Positions 1 through 8,297 of a stretch of 43,851 nt of DNA are shown in pieces; position 1 is the first letter of the stretch; each line of letters starts with the position of its first letter. The stretch is from Chitinophagaceae bacterium (GTDB lineage: Bacteria; Bacteroidota; Bacteroidia; Chitinophagales; Chitinophagaceae): the NCBI GenBank assembly GCA_023957125.1, contig JAMLHL010000031.1:1-43851 (forward strand), written 5' to 3'. The notes beneath the pieces were generated by a model, which did no database searches, had not been told where the DNA came from, and saw only the letters and a list, made by a program, of their open reading frames with translations. The position numbers and the translations under genes were made by a program.

Positions 1-531
1 CTGAAGGAAAGACAAGAATATAGACTGCTGCTTACCTATGCCAAAGAGGTAAAAAGCGGCGATAGCGAAAATCATGAAGCCAAAGCCGCTGCTTATTACT
101 GGAAACGGATATTCCCTGATTTCCTGGTATTCAAAAGAGAACGCTACGGCGCGCCTCCCAATAACCTGCTTAATTACGGTTACGCCATTTTACGGGCGGT
201 GGTGGCGCGCAGCCTCACCGCTTCAGGTCTCCTCCCTACCCTGGGCATTCATCATCGCAACCAATACAATGCTTACTGCCTCGCCGACGACATCATGGAA
301 CCTTATCGCCCTTTTGTGGATAAGATAGTCTGCCATATCATCCGTGGCAACGGCCGGTTTTTAGAGATGACGCCTTTCATGAAAAAAGCCTTGTTGGAAA
401 TCCCTGCGATGGACGTAAAGATGGACGGACAAAAAAGCCCCCTGATGAATGCGGTGCAACGCACCACTGCCAGCCTGGCCAAATGCTACGAAGGAAAAGC
501 CCGGAAGATCATTTACCCGGAATTAATATAA
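1..531 (+). CDS. cas1: CRISPR-associated endonuclease Cas1, type II-C (5' end cut by window)
   Basis: The reading frame is open from base 1 to the TAA at 529-531 and gives the last 176 residues of Cas1, the integrase that with Cas2 inserts new spacers into the CRISPR array. Visible landmarks are the run YGYAILRAVVARSL, the metal-ligand histidine in LGIHHRNQYNAYCLADD and the aspartate in the ADDIMEPYRPF segment; the catalytic glutamate lies in or just before YGYAILRA or upstream of the window. The compact C-terminus (KARKIIYPELI) and the sequence style are those of type II-C Cas1 from Bacteroidota. The missing N-terminus and the expected cas9 lie to the left. cas2 follows after 126 bases on the same strand. 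Confidence 0.95.
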   Translation: MKERQEYRLLLTYAKEVKSGDSENHEAKAAAYYWKRIFPDFLVFKRERYGAPPNNLLNYGYAILRAVVARSLTASGLLPTLGIHHRNQYNAYCLADDIMEPYRPFVDKIVCHIIRGNGRFLEMTPFMKKALLEIPAMDVKMDGQKSPLMNAVQRTTASLAKCYEGKARKIIYPELI

Positions 532-657
532 AGAAGTCGGCAATTGACGATAACCGGAGCGTTTCCCGTTTTATAAAATATTCTGTCTTGACCGGCCGTT
601 ATTTGTTGGAAACAAGAACCTCGCCCTCTTTTTAAGAGACGGCGGCCATAGTAATGA

Positions 658-993
658 ATGTTTGAACGATTCAATGCATATCGCATCATGTGGGTACTCG
701 TATTTTTTGACCTGCCAACGGAAACCAAGAAAGACCGGAAGATATATGCAAAGTTCCGGAAAGACATCATGGCGGATGGCTTCAATATGTTCCAGTTCAG
801 CATTTATCTACGCCATTGTTCCAGCCGGGAAAATGCGGATGTGCATATTAAAAGAGTGAAAAGTTTTCTTCCTTCCAAAGGGCATGTAGGTATTATGTGC
901 ATAACCGATAAGCAATTTGGCATGATGGAGATATTCCGGGGTAAAGAACTCACTGCCGCTCCACCTTTAGTTCAGCAATTGGAATTATTTTAG
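658..993 (+). CDS. cas2: CRISPR-associated endoribonuclease Cas2
   Basis: A 111-residue protein that forms the adaptation complex with Cas1. The N-terminal beta strand MWVLVFFDLPTETKKDR carries the conserved Asp (residue 18) of Cas2, followed by FQFSIYLRHC and a KGHVGIMCITDKQFG strand. The length is slightly above the usual 90-110 residues. Two overlapping ATGs exist (654 and 658); only the one at 658 is in this frame. The gene ends just before a strong palindrome (1001-1059) that could terminate transcription. The array begins 814 bases downstream because a RAYT gene lies between. Identity is secure from sequence and context. Confidence 0.95.
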   Translation: MFERFNAYRIMWVLVFFDLPTETKKDRKIYAKFRKDIMADGFNMFQFSIYLRHCSSRENADVHIKRVKSFLPSKGHVGIMCITDKQFGMMEIFRGKELTAAPPLVQQLELF

Positions 994-1000
994 CCGCGGC

Positions 1001-1059
1001 GGCAGACCTATAAGGTTTGCCGCGCACGCCCTCGGGCTGCAAACCTTATAGGTCTTGCC
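1001..1059. repeat. REP-like palindrome at the 3' ends of cas2 and the RAYT gene
   Basis: Two 17-base arms (1004-1020 and 1039-1055) are perfect reverse complements; the left arm reads AGACCTATAAGGTTTGC. They are separated by an 18-base GC-rich loop, and pairing extends outward through GGC/GCC with one bulge. The right arm covers the stop codon of the convergent RAYT gene. RAYT proteins (REP-associated tyrosine transposases) are known to act on such palindromes. It could also serve as a bidirectional terminator for cas2 and the RAYT gene. Confidence 0.75.
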
Positions 1060-1648
1060 CCGGCTGGCCATGAAAATTATCAAAGCCATCTAACCCTCCG
1101 AACGCTTCCAGCACCGCCTCGCGCAATAGCCAGGTTGGCTCATTTGAATGCATCGCATGATAGGAAGACCAGTTCCAGGTACTCAAATCGGTGCAATAGC
1201 CGTGATGAACCGGATTTCTATGAATGTAGCGCACCGTTGCCCTGAATTGCTCAGTACTCTCAATCTGCTTACGTCGCAAATAATCAATAAACAAACCGCC
1301 TTTCCTTCCATACATTTTATTATAGGCTTTTACGTAGCTGTTGAGCAGGTTGGAGAACCGTTCCATCACAAAATCAGGGAGCAGTTCGGCTGAAAAATAC
1401 TTACTGCCTTTTACTTCATGAAAGTGGTGTTCCAATTGCGGCTCTTCCTTAATGCTAACCATGAAATGAAAATGATTGGGGAGGAGGCAATAACAATAAG
1501 TGTCCGCAACCGGTGAAATGTGTTTAATATAACGGGCGAGAAAGAATGGATAATTTCTCTGGCTCCGGAATAATTTTTCATCTCCGACAGCTCTGCTGAT
1601 CAGATGGTATTTTTCGCCGGGTAGCAGCGGCAGGTGGTAATCAGGCAT
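1046..1648 (-). CDS. REP-associated tyrosine transposase (RAYT, Y1/IS200-like)
   Basis: A 200-residue single-strand DNA transposase of the IS200/IS605-like Y1 superfamily. The HUH motif is visible as LLPNHFHFMVSI (about residues 56-67), and the candidate nucleophile tyrosine is in LNSYVKAYNKMYGRKGG (about 107-123). RYIHRNPVHHG is typical of the REP-associated branch. The start at 1648 gives MPDYHLPLLPGEKYHLISRA, the normal N-terminus for this family. It runs against cas2 and separates cas2 from the array. Its stop codon lies inside the palindrome 1001-1059, its likely substrate. It is full length with no disruption, so it is probably a domesticated or active RAYT rather than a remnant. Confidence 0.9.
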   Translation of the reverse strand: MPDYHLPLLPGEKYHLISRAVGDEKLFRSQRNYPFFLARYIKHISPVADTYCYCLLPNHFHFMVSIKEEPQLEHHFHEVKGSKYFSAELLPDFVMERFSNLLNSYVKAYNKMYGRKGGLFIDYLRRKQIESTEQFRATVRYIHRNPVHHGYCTDLSTWNWSSYHAMHSNEPTWLLREAVLEAFGGLDGFDNFHGQPGQDL

Positions 1649-1806
1649 ACATCAAAATACGAAATGACAAGAAGATTTCGTCCAAAAATTCAAAAAAATC
1701 CGGATAATTTTCCCGGAGCAGAAATAGAAAAATGGAGCCAAAACTCCATTTTCTCATTCTAAAACTTAGTACAAATACGTTAAAATCAGGCGCTTATGCA
1801 ATTTCA
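1649..1806. other. AT-rich gap between the RAYT gene and the CRISPR array
   Basis: 158 bases with no gene. It holds the RAYT promoter region on the minus strand and a hairpin with perfect 9-base arms (1729-1737 and 1744-1752, arm AAAATGGAG). It could be the CRISPR leader if the array is read left to right, but no other leader feature is recognisable. No anti-repeat that would mark a tracrRNA was found here. Confidence 0.5.
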
Positions 1807-3297
1807 GTTGTAAAAGATCTAAGCTACAGAATAATTGAAAGCAATTCACAACTGTTTTGAAACAGATGGTTAGAAACGTCTGAGTTGTAAAAGATCTAAG
1901 CTACAGAATAATTGAAAGCAATTCACAACGTACCGATCATGTTGGGGTAAAAATCTGTTGTTGTAAAAGATCTAAGCTACAGAATAATTGAAAGCAATTC
2001 ACAACTTTGAAGCGGCGGAAAAAACATGCCGCCCCGTTGTAAAAGATCTAAGCTACAGAATAATTGAAAGCAATTCACAACCAGCAGCCCGAAACTCCGT
2101 CCTGAATCAGGGTTGTAAAAGATCTAAGCTACAGAATAATTGAAAGCAATTCACAACTCAATTTTGGAACAACCTCAAACATCTGGCAGTTGTAAAAGAT
2201 CTAAGCTACAGAATAATTGAAAGCAATTCACAACTGGGCATTTGTAATTCTATTTAGCATTAGTGTTGTAAAAGATCTAAGCTACAGAATAATTGAAAGC
2301 AATTCACAACTGGGCATTTGTAATTCTATTTTAGCATTAGTGTTGTAAAAGATCTAAGCTACAGAATAATTGAAAGCAATTCACAACCTTAATCCCTTGC
2401 TTGATTAAGTCTTTCAAGTTGTAAAAGATCTAAGCTACAGAATAATTGAAAGCAATTCACAACTAGTAAAACGCCTGCCCCCAAGTAGGCTGCGTTGTAA
2501 AAGATCTAAGCTACAGAATAATTGAAAGCAATTCACAACACTTTTTTGGTATTCTCCATATTTTTGCTCGTTGTAAAAGATCTAAGCTACAGAATAATTG
2601 AAAGCAATTCACAACTCGAATGTGGGGGACAATATCGCTTTTGGTGTTGTAAAAGATCTAAGCTACAGAATAATTGAAAGCAATTCACAACGGCTACTGC
2701 TCATACACTCGATCGTTAGCAGTTGTAAAAGATCTAAGCTACAGAATAATTGAAAGCAATTCACAACCTGGTTGACACTTGCCTTTGGTTTACAGTGTTG
2801 TAAAAGATCTAAGCTACAGAATAATTGAAAGCAATTCACAACTTAGCTTCTATGACGTTGTACCCTGCCTGTGTTGTAAAAGATCTAAGCTACAGAATAA
2901 TTGAAAGCAATTCACAACTGAAAAATATCTTTTACTTTTACATTATCAGTTGTAAAAGATCTAAGCTACAGAATAATTGAAAGCAATTCACAACTTCAGG
3001 CTATTGACGAAACAAACACGCTTAGTTGTAAAAGATCTAAGCTACAGAATAATTGAAAGCAATTCACAACCTAAGATGCGCGCTGATACGATTCGCCAGC
3101 GTTGTAAAAGATCTAAGCTACAGAATAATTGAAAGCAATTCACAACTAAGCCGCCGGCCGGGTAAATCCAACTTTTGTTGTAAAAGATCTAAGCTACAGA
3201 ATAATTGAAAGCAATTCACAACCATTAAGGCTATCTTCTAAATTGCGGTAAGTTGTAAAAGATCTAAGCTACAGAATAATTGAAAGCAATTCACAAC
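1807..3297. CRISPR. CRISPR array, type II-C, 20 repeats and 19 spacers
   Basis: A 46-base repeat begins GTTGTAAAAGATCTAAGC and ends GAAAGCAATTCACAAC. All 20 copies are identical by eye; starts are 1807, 1884, 1960, 2036, 2112, 2189, 2265, 2342, 2418, 2494, 2570, 2646, 2722, 2797, 2873, 2949, 3025, 3101, 3177 and 3252. Spacers are 29-31 bases. The ends GTTGT/ACAAC are mutually inverted. The reverse complement begins GTTGTGAATTGCTTTC, which resembles the published sense orientation of Bacteroidota type II-C repeats, so transcription from right to left is possible (inference). Spacers 6 (2235-2264) and 7 (2311-2341) differ by a single T. Because no repeat is degenerate, repeat decay does not tell leader from trailer. 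Confidence 0.98.
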
Positions 3298-3302
3298 AGA
3301 TC

Positions 3303-3416
3303 GGCTGCATTTAAAATTGTTGCACCCTTTGCTTCATCTGGGCGGTGAAGACACCGCCCACGGCTGGATGCCCTGGTTGATGTCCCGCCAACCGGCGACA
3401 ATTTTAAATGCGCCCC
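3303..3416. mobile_element. MITE-like element at the right edge of the CRISPR array
   Basis: The inner 17-base arms (3307-3323 and 3395-3411; GCATTTAAAATTGTYGC) are inverted with one mismatch. The outer bases read GG at left and GGGG (reverse complement) at right. The element is flanked by AACAGATC (3295-3302) and AACAGACC (3417-3424), an apparent 8-bp target duplication with one mismatch. It carries no gene but has a GC-rich internal hairpin (3340-3347 with 3352-3359). Its ends match those of the IS at 14.56-15.8 kb (GGGGTGCATTTATAATTGTCGC), so it is plausibly a non-autonomous relative. The left duplication includes the last three bases of repeat 20. Confidence 0.7.
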
Positions 3417-3429
3417 AACAGACCATGGT

Positions 3430-5205
3430 TTAGCCATACAGTTCATCGAGTTCCAATTTTTTTATCCGGGAACGGATTGCTCCTTTTGTGCGTCCGAAAT
3501 GTTTTGCCAGATCCTTTACGTTAAAGCCTTCACAATACATAATGGTCAGTTCATCGTCAAGTTCCGGTGTCCAGGGCCTGTAAGCACCCTCATGTTTTAT
3601 TCTTATCTCGTCAACTGAATATGCTTTCTCTGTATCGTTTACCCCTGTTCTCTGTTTTGTTGTCGGAAGGTTCGGTTTTTCTTCCTCTTTTGCAGTTCGT
3701 ATAAGATGGATCTGTCCCGAAGCCGGAAGCCCCTCAGGTAACAGGGGTTCGGGAATGTAGATGCGGCTTTTTGCCCTTGTGATCGCTACATACAGGAGGT
3801 TTATTTCCTCATTAAGTTTCCCCAAATCCAGGCTTTCTTCGTTTATGTCGGATGCAGATTTTTCTAATTTTTCCTCCGTGATAAAGTCGTTCACAATTTG
3901 AACCGCGTCGTATTCCATTCCTTTGCAACGGTGGACGGTGGAGAAAATCATTTCGGCATTTTCCTTATTATCATCGTCAATATGCTTCTCTTTAATAGCC
4001 TTGATAATGCCCGGAATTTTATTCCCATATTCTTTAACGATTTCCACCATCATGCCAAGTTGCACGTCTTCCGTCTTCACTATATATTCTTCAAGCTCTT
4101 CCATGCTTTTCATTTCTTTGATCAGCTTATCTTTAATTTGTCCGCGTCTGTTGTTATACAGGTTCAACACATCATAAAGAGAGGCGCCTTCGCTTGCATA
4201 AGTGTATGAATTTATATTGCCTTCAAAATATATGTTTTTAACCTTTTTCTTTTCTGTTACGTATTCTATGGCCTTCAATAAAAGACCCAGGTTCGTTCGT
4301 GCGATCACCGTTTTGGAGTTGATTTCGCCTGCTGTTCCCTTACCCGTTATCTGAACCTGTGTTTTTATTCCGATCCGTTTCTTCCATTCCAGAACTTTCA
4401 TTGCAAGATTGGCTATGTCCCCACCGAAACGGAAACTGGTTGAAAGGTGGAAGGTTTTGAAGGTTGTTTTTTCAAGGGAGTTTATTGCAAAACGCCACCC
4501 GTAAATCTGCTGGTGTGTGTCGCCCACAATCACCTTCGTGGCTTTCTGTTTTAAAAAAATATCGAGCATCGCTCCGGACGCGTCCTGCCCTTCATCAAAA
4601 AGAATATAATCATAGTTGAGCTGCGGATTCGATAGTTGAAATTTTTTCAGATAGAAATCGTGGATAATTCCAATCTCCCCTTTGTCCATCTTGCCGAGGA
4701 GCATTCGGGTTTGTTTTTCAATGTAATTGTAAAAGGTGGAAACGAATGCTTTTGCTTTCGGGTCTGATACGATCTCTAAATAATTCAGTTCCTGAACCTT
4801 TGTTTTATCGCTGTTGCAGAAGTAGGATATAAATTTGTTAATATGATTGGCTACAATGAATTTGGCATGCTTTTCACCGTTACCCTCCAGTCCGAGCAGT
4901 TCGGCGATTTCGTATGTTTTGTAGCCTTGCGGTCTTACCCGGTAATTGTTTTTGAATACAATATGTTTGTATGCAAGTGAATGAGCGGTTTCAACTTTCA
5001 CGTTGCTTAAACCCGCAGCGGAAAATTTTTTAGCCGCTTCCAGTTTGACGGATTTGTTGAACGCTATATAAAGTATCTTGCTGGTACTTGGTCTTGCCTT
5101 TGCATATTCGATAATAGTGGTGGTTTTTCCGGACCCGGCAACGGCGTTTATTTTGATGTTCCCGGTGGAATGGACAATGTTATATTGTTCTTTCGTTAGC
5201 TCCAT
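3430..5205 (-). CDS. UvrD/PcrA-like SF1 DNA helicase with C-terminal HTH domain
   Basis: A 591-residue superfamily 1 ATP-dependent helicase. Motifs in order are: Walker A AVAGSGKTTTI (residues 21-31), a Walker B form YILFDEGQD (about 200-208), motif III GDTHQQIYGWR, motif V STVHRCKGMEYDAV and motif VI LLYVAITRAKSRIYIP. It is shorter than UvrD or PcrA (about 720) and resembles the compact FBH1/F-box-helicase-like group. The last 50 residues (from about 540) carry WTPELDDELTIMYCEGFNV and LAKHFGRTKGAIRSRIKKL, a SANT/HTH-like DNA-binding segment not present in UvrD. It lies beside the MITE and array, with DUF4256 57 bases upstream on the same strand. A role in repair, or in defence because of location, is inference. 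Confidence 0.85.
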   Translation of the reverse strand: MELTKEQYNIVHSTGNIKINAVAGSGKTTTIIEYAKARPSTSKILYIAFNKSVKLEAAKKFSAAGLSNVKVETAHSLAYKHIVFKNNYRVRPQGYKTYEIAELLGLEGNGEKHAKFIVANHINKFISYFCNSDKTKVQELNYLEIVSDPKAKAFVSTFYNYIEKQTRMLLGKMDKGEIGIIHDFYLKKFQLSNPQLNYDYILFDEGQDASGAMLDIFLKQKATKVIVGDTHQQIYGWRFAINSLEKTTFKTFHLSTSFRFGGDIANLAMKVLEWKKRIGIKTQVQITGKGTAGEINSKTVIARTNLGLLLKAIEYVTEKKKVKNIYFEGNINSYTYASEGASLYDVLNLYNNRRGQIKDKLIKEMKSMEELEEYIVKTEDVQLGMMVEIVKEYGNKIPGIIKAIKEKHIDDDNKENAEMIFSTVHRCKGMEYDAVQIVNDFITEEKLEKSASDINEESLDLGKLNEEINLLYVAITRAKSRIYIPEPLLPEGLPASGQIHLIRTAKEEEKPNLPTTKQRTGVNDTEKAYSVDEIRIKHEGAYRPWTPELDDELTIMYCEGFNVKDLAKHFGRTKGAIRSRIKKLELDELYG

Positions 5206-5262
5206 TTCCTGTCGGCGTCTTGATGTAATGCAAAGCTGATTTATTCATTTCATTTATACATA

Positions 5263-5820
5263 TCACACTATAAGTATTCCTCTGAAGCCTCTTGCCGCGT
5301 AATAGGATTCGGCCCCGTTGTGGTATGTGAAAACCCTCCCAAAGCGAAAGTCGCAGAATAGCGCTCCTCCCAGATCCCTGATATTTTTGGGGGTCAGTAC
5401 CCAACTGGAGGTTTTGCTGTCGAAGTTAGTTAATCTGTGATACTTTTTATATTGTTCTTCAGTCAGTATCGTAATTCCGATTTCCCCGGCCGTATCAATA
5501 GCATTAGCAGCCGGTTTATGGGCTTTCCGCGAATCCAGGCCCTCCCGGTCATAACAAAGACTTCTTCTTCCTGCCGGACTTTCTTTGGAGCAGTCAATAA
5601 AAATATATTCGTTGGTTGATTTATTGAAATCCACCACATCAGGTTCTCCCCCGGTGCGTTCCATACTGTGTAAGGCCCGTAATTTTAGAGGATTATCTTC
5701 AAGCTTTGCCTGTACATTTATCCAGTCAATATTTCTATGCCGGTTTTTGTTCTGCTCAAACCGCTCTTTCAGCGTTTTGAGTATTTCAAGTTTGTTTTGT
5801 TTTGTCAATTCTTTTTTCAT
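5263..5820 (-). CDS. DUF4256 family protein
   Basis: A 185-residue soluble protein matching the conserved bacterial DUF4256 family, recognised from the run ALHSMERTGGEPDVV, FIDCSKESPAGRRSLCYDRE, ARGFRGILIV at the C-terminus, and overall length. No signal peptide or membrane segment is visible. The biochemical role of the family is unknown. It precedes the helicase gene on the same strand by 57 bases, so the two may be cotranscribed. The start is the only reasonable ATG, giving MKKELTKQNKLEILKTL. Confidence 0.8.
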   Translation of the reverse strand: MKKELTKQNKLEILKTLKERFEQNKNRHRNIDWINVQAKLEDNPLKLRALHSMERTGGEPDVVDFNKSTNEYIFIDCSKESPAGRRSLCYDREGLDSRKAHKPAANAIDTAGEIGITILTEEQYKKYHRLTNFDSKTSSWVLTPKNIRDLGGALFCDFRFGRVFTYHNGAESYYAARGFRGILIV

Positions 5821-6137
5821 GGTCTGTCTTTGAAAAACGTTGTTGACCGTTAGCAGCGGTATTTAAAATCTGTCCGCCGGAATTTCGCATACCAATTTAA
5901 TTTAAAATATTGAATTTCTAACCAAATAGAAAAATGGCGGCGTCGGTCAACTTTCTATTTTGAAACACCACCCCGTTTTGTTTAAATCGTTTCTTGAAAC
6001 GTTGAATAGGCGCATCTGTTTCCGTTTTTAAAACCAACGATTCATAAATGAAAATTTGTGTTCTTGTCAACGCTTCTCATCTCTGCAGTTGGTACCCAAA
6101 AGAGGAAGGTCCGAGGGTACTTCTTCTGTTCCTTTTC
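5821..6137. other. Intergenic region between the DUF4256 gene and the exported-protein operon
   Basis: 317 AT-rich bases without a gene. It holds the presumed DUF4256 promoter (minus strand). Small inverted pairs are visible: GTTGACCG 5842-5849 with CGGTCAAC 5944-5951; a LacI-like dyad CGTTTCTTGAAACG at 5988-6001; and GTACCC 6092-6097 with GGGTAC 6115-6120, possibly a terminator stem for the operon ending at 6138. None is strong alone. Confidence 0.4.
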
Positions 6138-8282
6138 TTAATCCACTACAATCTCACTCAAAAATACCCATGCGGGCTTGCCTTTGTTGTTATGCCAGGC
6201 CGGAAGAGCGGCAACCGGGCGAACAACAATCTTGAGCAGGTTGATTTCGGCGTCCGACAGGGAAATAGTCTCCTGTAAGGATTTGCGAGGTTCGTTATTT
6301 TTTGGTTGAACGGGGGAGCGCTTTCCCAGTAATTGTAGTTTGGAGGGATCGGCGCCGCCCCATACTTCTATCTTAGCGGCAGGAAAAATATGGGCGCCGG
6401 TATTTTGCAACATCTGCAGCAGTACCTGCCCCGGATGTATTCTGTCGTTGAAATATAAATAAAATGCGGCTTCATTTTTCTGATATCCCAACCACTCGCC
6501 ATTGTTGGCGTTGTTGTAATCACCCAGGGCCTTATCCGTCAGCAACGCGGGAGTTTCGGCATTGTATTTGGGGTCGGGCTGTGTTATGAAAGCTATGGAG
6601 TCGGCAGTGTATCCCTGTCTTACAAAAACGGACTGAGCGGTGGCGCTGCTGTACCAGCCATCTTTGTAGGCTCTTGCAATAAGCGTTACCGAGCGGTCAA
6701 TTGTTATGGGTTCTTTGTAGGTGTTTCCGTTCAGGCTGTCCGGTTCGCTGCCATCCAGGGTGTACCGGATCTCCACTCCTTTAAAAGGGTGAGTGATCTC
6801 TATGCTGACTGTATTGTTAAAGATACCCTGAGGCGTTTTGATAACCGGCGGGCTAAGCGCCACCATCCCGCCTTCTTCGTTGGTATAACCGGTTTCGATA
6901 TGTATATTCCGGAACCTATTTCTAAGAGGTTGGATCTGTGCGCTGTCAATAGGGGTATCCCAGATAAACACGGATTTTAATTCGGGAAGCGACAATACTT
7001 TTTCAAGCGACGCGGCAGTGACGGCGGTTCCTGAAAGAGCCAGTTCGCGCAGTTTATTCAGATTGCCTAATTGTTCCATGCCCTGTGCCGTGACGTCTGT
7101 ATAATTCAGAATTAATTTTTCAAGATTACTGAACTGTTGGATATGCTTCAGATCTTCGTCTTTTACGGGAAGACGTGAAAGATTCAATTCCACAACCTGT
7201 TGTTTCAGGGGCAGCAGCTCTTCCAGCGCTTTGGAATTGTAAACCGTTTTTCCGTATAAGTTCACCGACAGCGCGGGAACGTTTTTTCCCAAGGGGGTAA
7301 TTACGCGGTAGTTGTTGTTTAATGCTACAATTTTCTTTTCGTCGGCGGCTTTAAAATCATAAACGGGCGTGGCGGGGCCGGCAGGCTGTAAGTAACCGGT
7401 GGCCAATATGCGGAAGATATCCTGTTCGGGCAGGCTGAACAGCAAACTGTCGCTGGTGGCTCCTGAACGGATCCAGGCATACAGCAGGGCTTCTTCGGCT
7501 TCTGTTAGCTGCGGCCGCGACGCGGGGGGCATATGTTTTTTATGATCGGTGGGCAAATGTAAACGGGTGATCAGTAAACTGGTGTCGGGCTGTCCCGGAA
7601 TGAACAACGGTCCTGTTTTTCCACCGGCCAGTACGCCTTCCAGGCTTTCAAGCAGGAGTTCTCCTTTTTGTTTTGATTTCCCATGACAGCCGGTACATTT
7701 GCTTTCCAAAATGGGAAGTATAACGTCTGAGAATATCAGGGCCTTTTCAGGAGCGGCTAATGTCCTTTGATTATTTCTAACAGGTGCCAGCACGTAATCT
7801 TCACCGTGAGTAAGACCGGCTCCCCAATGACCGGTAACAATAATAACCATTGCGGCAACGATGGTAAAGATTTTTGAAAACAGGGTATGCTTTGCCAGGA
7901 AATCGTAATAGGAATAAAACAGGTATCCCAGGATGGCAACAATCACTCCGCCTCTCTTATGCAGGAGCAACAGATTGCCCTCGCCGGCGTCTTCATGCGA
8001 CAGCAGCATGCCGAATATAGCCGTAAAAACGGCAGATAACGCGGCGATCAACCGCAGTAAATCGAGCCATTGCCGGTTGGTTTCATCTTTCGCCGGTATC
8101 CATATTGTAAAAAATGAAAGCAGCAGTAAAACAATGGGAAAATGAAGCAGCAGCGGATGCAGCCGGCCGGCTACCGCAAGCCACGGGGGGATCTCCAGGA
8201 AACTTTCAAATACCACCAGGAAAAGAAGAAAGACCATACTCCCGAACAAAATACCACCGCCTGTCTTTTTTACCGAATGCAT
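6138..8282 (-). CDS. Membrane protein with DUF2231-like, planctomycete-type cytochrome c, LRR and chitobiase-like domains
   Basis: A 714-residue multidomain envelope protein. The N-terminus has about four membrane segments, including LHPLLLHFPIVLLLLSFF, of the DUF2231 type. This is followed by a PSCyt1-like domain with haem motif CTGCHGK (about residue 196) and the usual KHMPP signature. Leucine-rich repeats follow (about 370-470: LEKLILNYTDVTAQGMEQLG), then a chitobiase/Fn3-associated domain (IRYTLDGSEPDSL) and a C-terminal beta-rich tail (WVFLSEIVVD). It is the last gene of a four-gene minus-strand operon, 15 bases after the NHL gene. Electron transfer to exported partners is inferred from the CxxCH motif; the substrate is unknown. 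Confidence 0.85.
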   Translation of the reverse strand: MHSVKKTGGGILFGSMVFLLFLVVFESFLEIPPWLAVAGRLHPLLLHFPIVLLLLSFFTIWIPAKDETNRQWLDLLRLIAALSAVFTAIFGMLLSHEDAGEGNLLLLHKRGGVIVAILGYLFYSYYDFLAKHTLFSKIFTIVAAMVIIVTGHWGAGLTHGEDYVLAPVRNNQRTLAAPEKALIFSDVILPILESKCTGCHGKSKQKGELLLESLEGVLAGGKTGPLFIPGQPDTSLLITRLHLPTDHKKHMPPASRPQLTEAEEALLYAWIRSGATSDSLLFSLPEQDIFRILATGYLQPAGPATPVYDFKAADEKKIVALNNNYRVITPLGKNVPALSVNLYGKTVYNSKALEELLPLKQQVVELNLSRLPVKDEDLKHIQQFSNLEKLILNYTDVTAQGMEQLGNLNKLRELALSGTAVTAASLEKVLSLPELKSVFIWDTPIDSAQIQPLRNRFRNIHIETGYTNEEGGMVALSPPVIKTPQGIFNNTVSIEITHPFKGVEIRYTLDGSEPDSLNGNTYKEPITIDRSVTLIARAYKDGWYSSATAQSVFVRQGYTADSIAFITQPDPKYNAETPALLTDKALGDYNNANNGEWLGYQKNEAAFYLYFNDRIHPGQVLLQMLQNTGAHIFPAAKIEVWGGADPSKLQLLGKRSPVQPKNNEPRKSLQETISLSDAEINLLKIVVRPVAALPAWHNNKGKPAWVFLSEIVVD

Positions 8283-8297
8283 GTTATTTGCTATGTT

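Noticed and set aside
560..600. A short match to the CRISPR repeat (TATTCTGT) in the cas1-cas2 gap as a tracrRNA anti-repeat
   Set aside because: Only 8 bases match and there is no extended complementarity or terminator; chance is enough.
2006..2035. Spacer 3 resembling the left part of the ISKra4-like element (GGCGGCAT followed by T run)
   Set aside because: The similarity covers only about eight bases and then fails, so self-targeting is not supported.
3898..4209. Plus-strand open frames inside the helicase gene
   Set aside because: They are antisense to a well-conserved protein with full motifs and have no family character.
5988..6001. CGTTTCTTGAAACG as a LacI-type operator
   Set aside because: It has a 2-base spacer in place of the central CG and lies far (about 170 bases) from the DUF4256 start, so it is only mentioned as a weak dyad.
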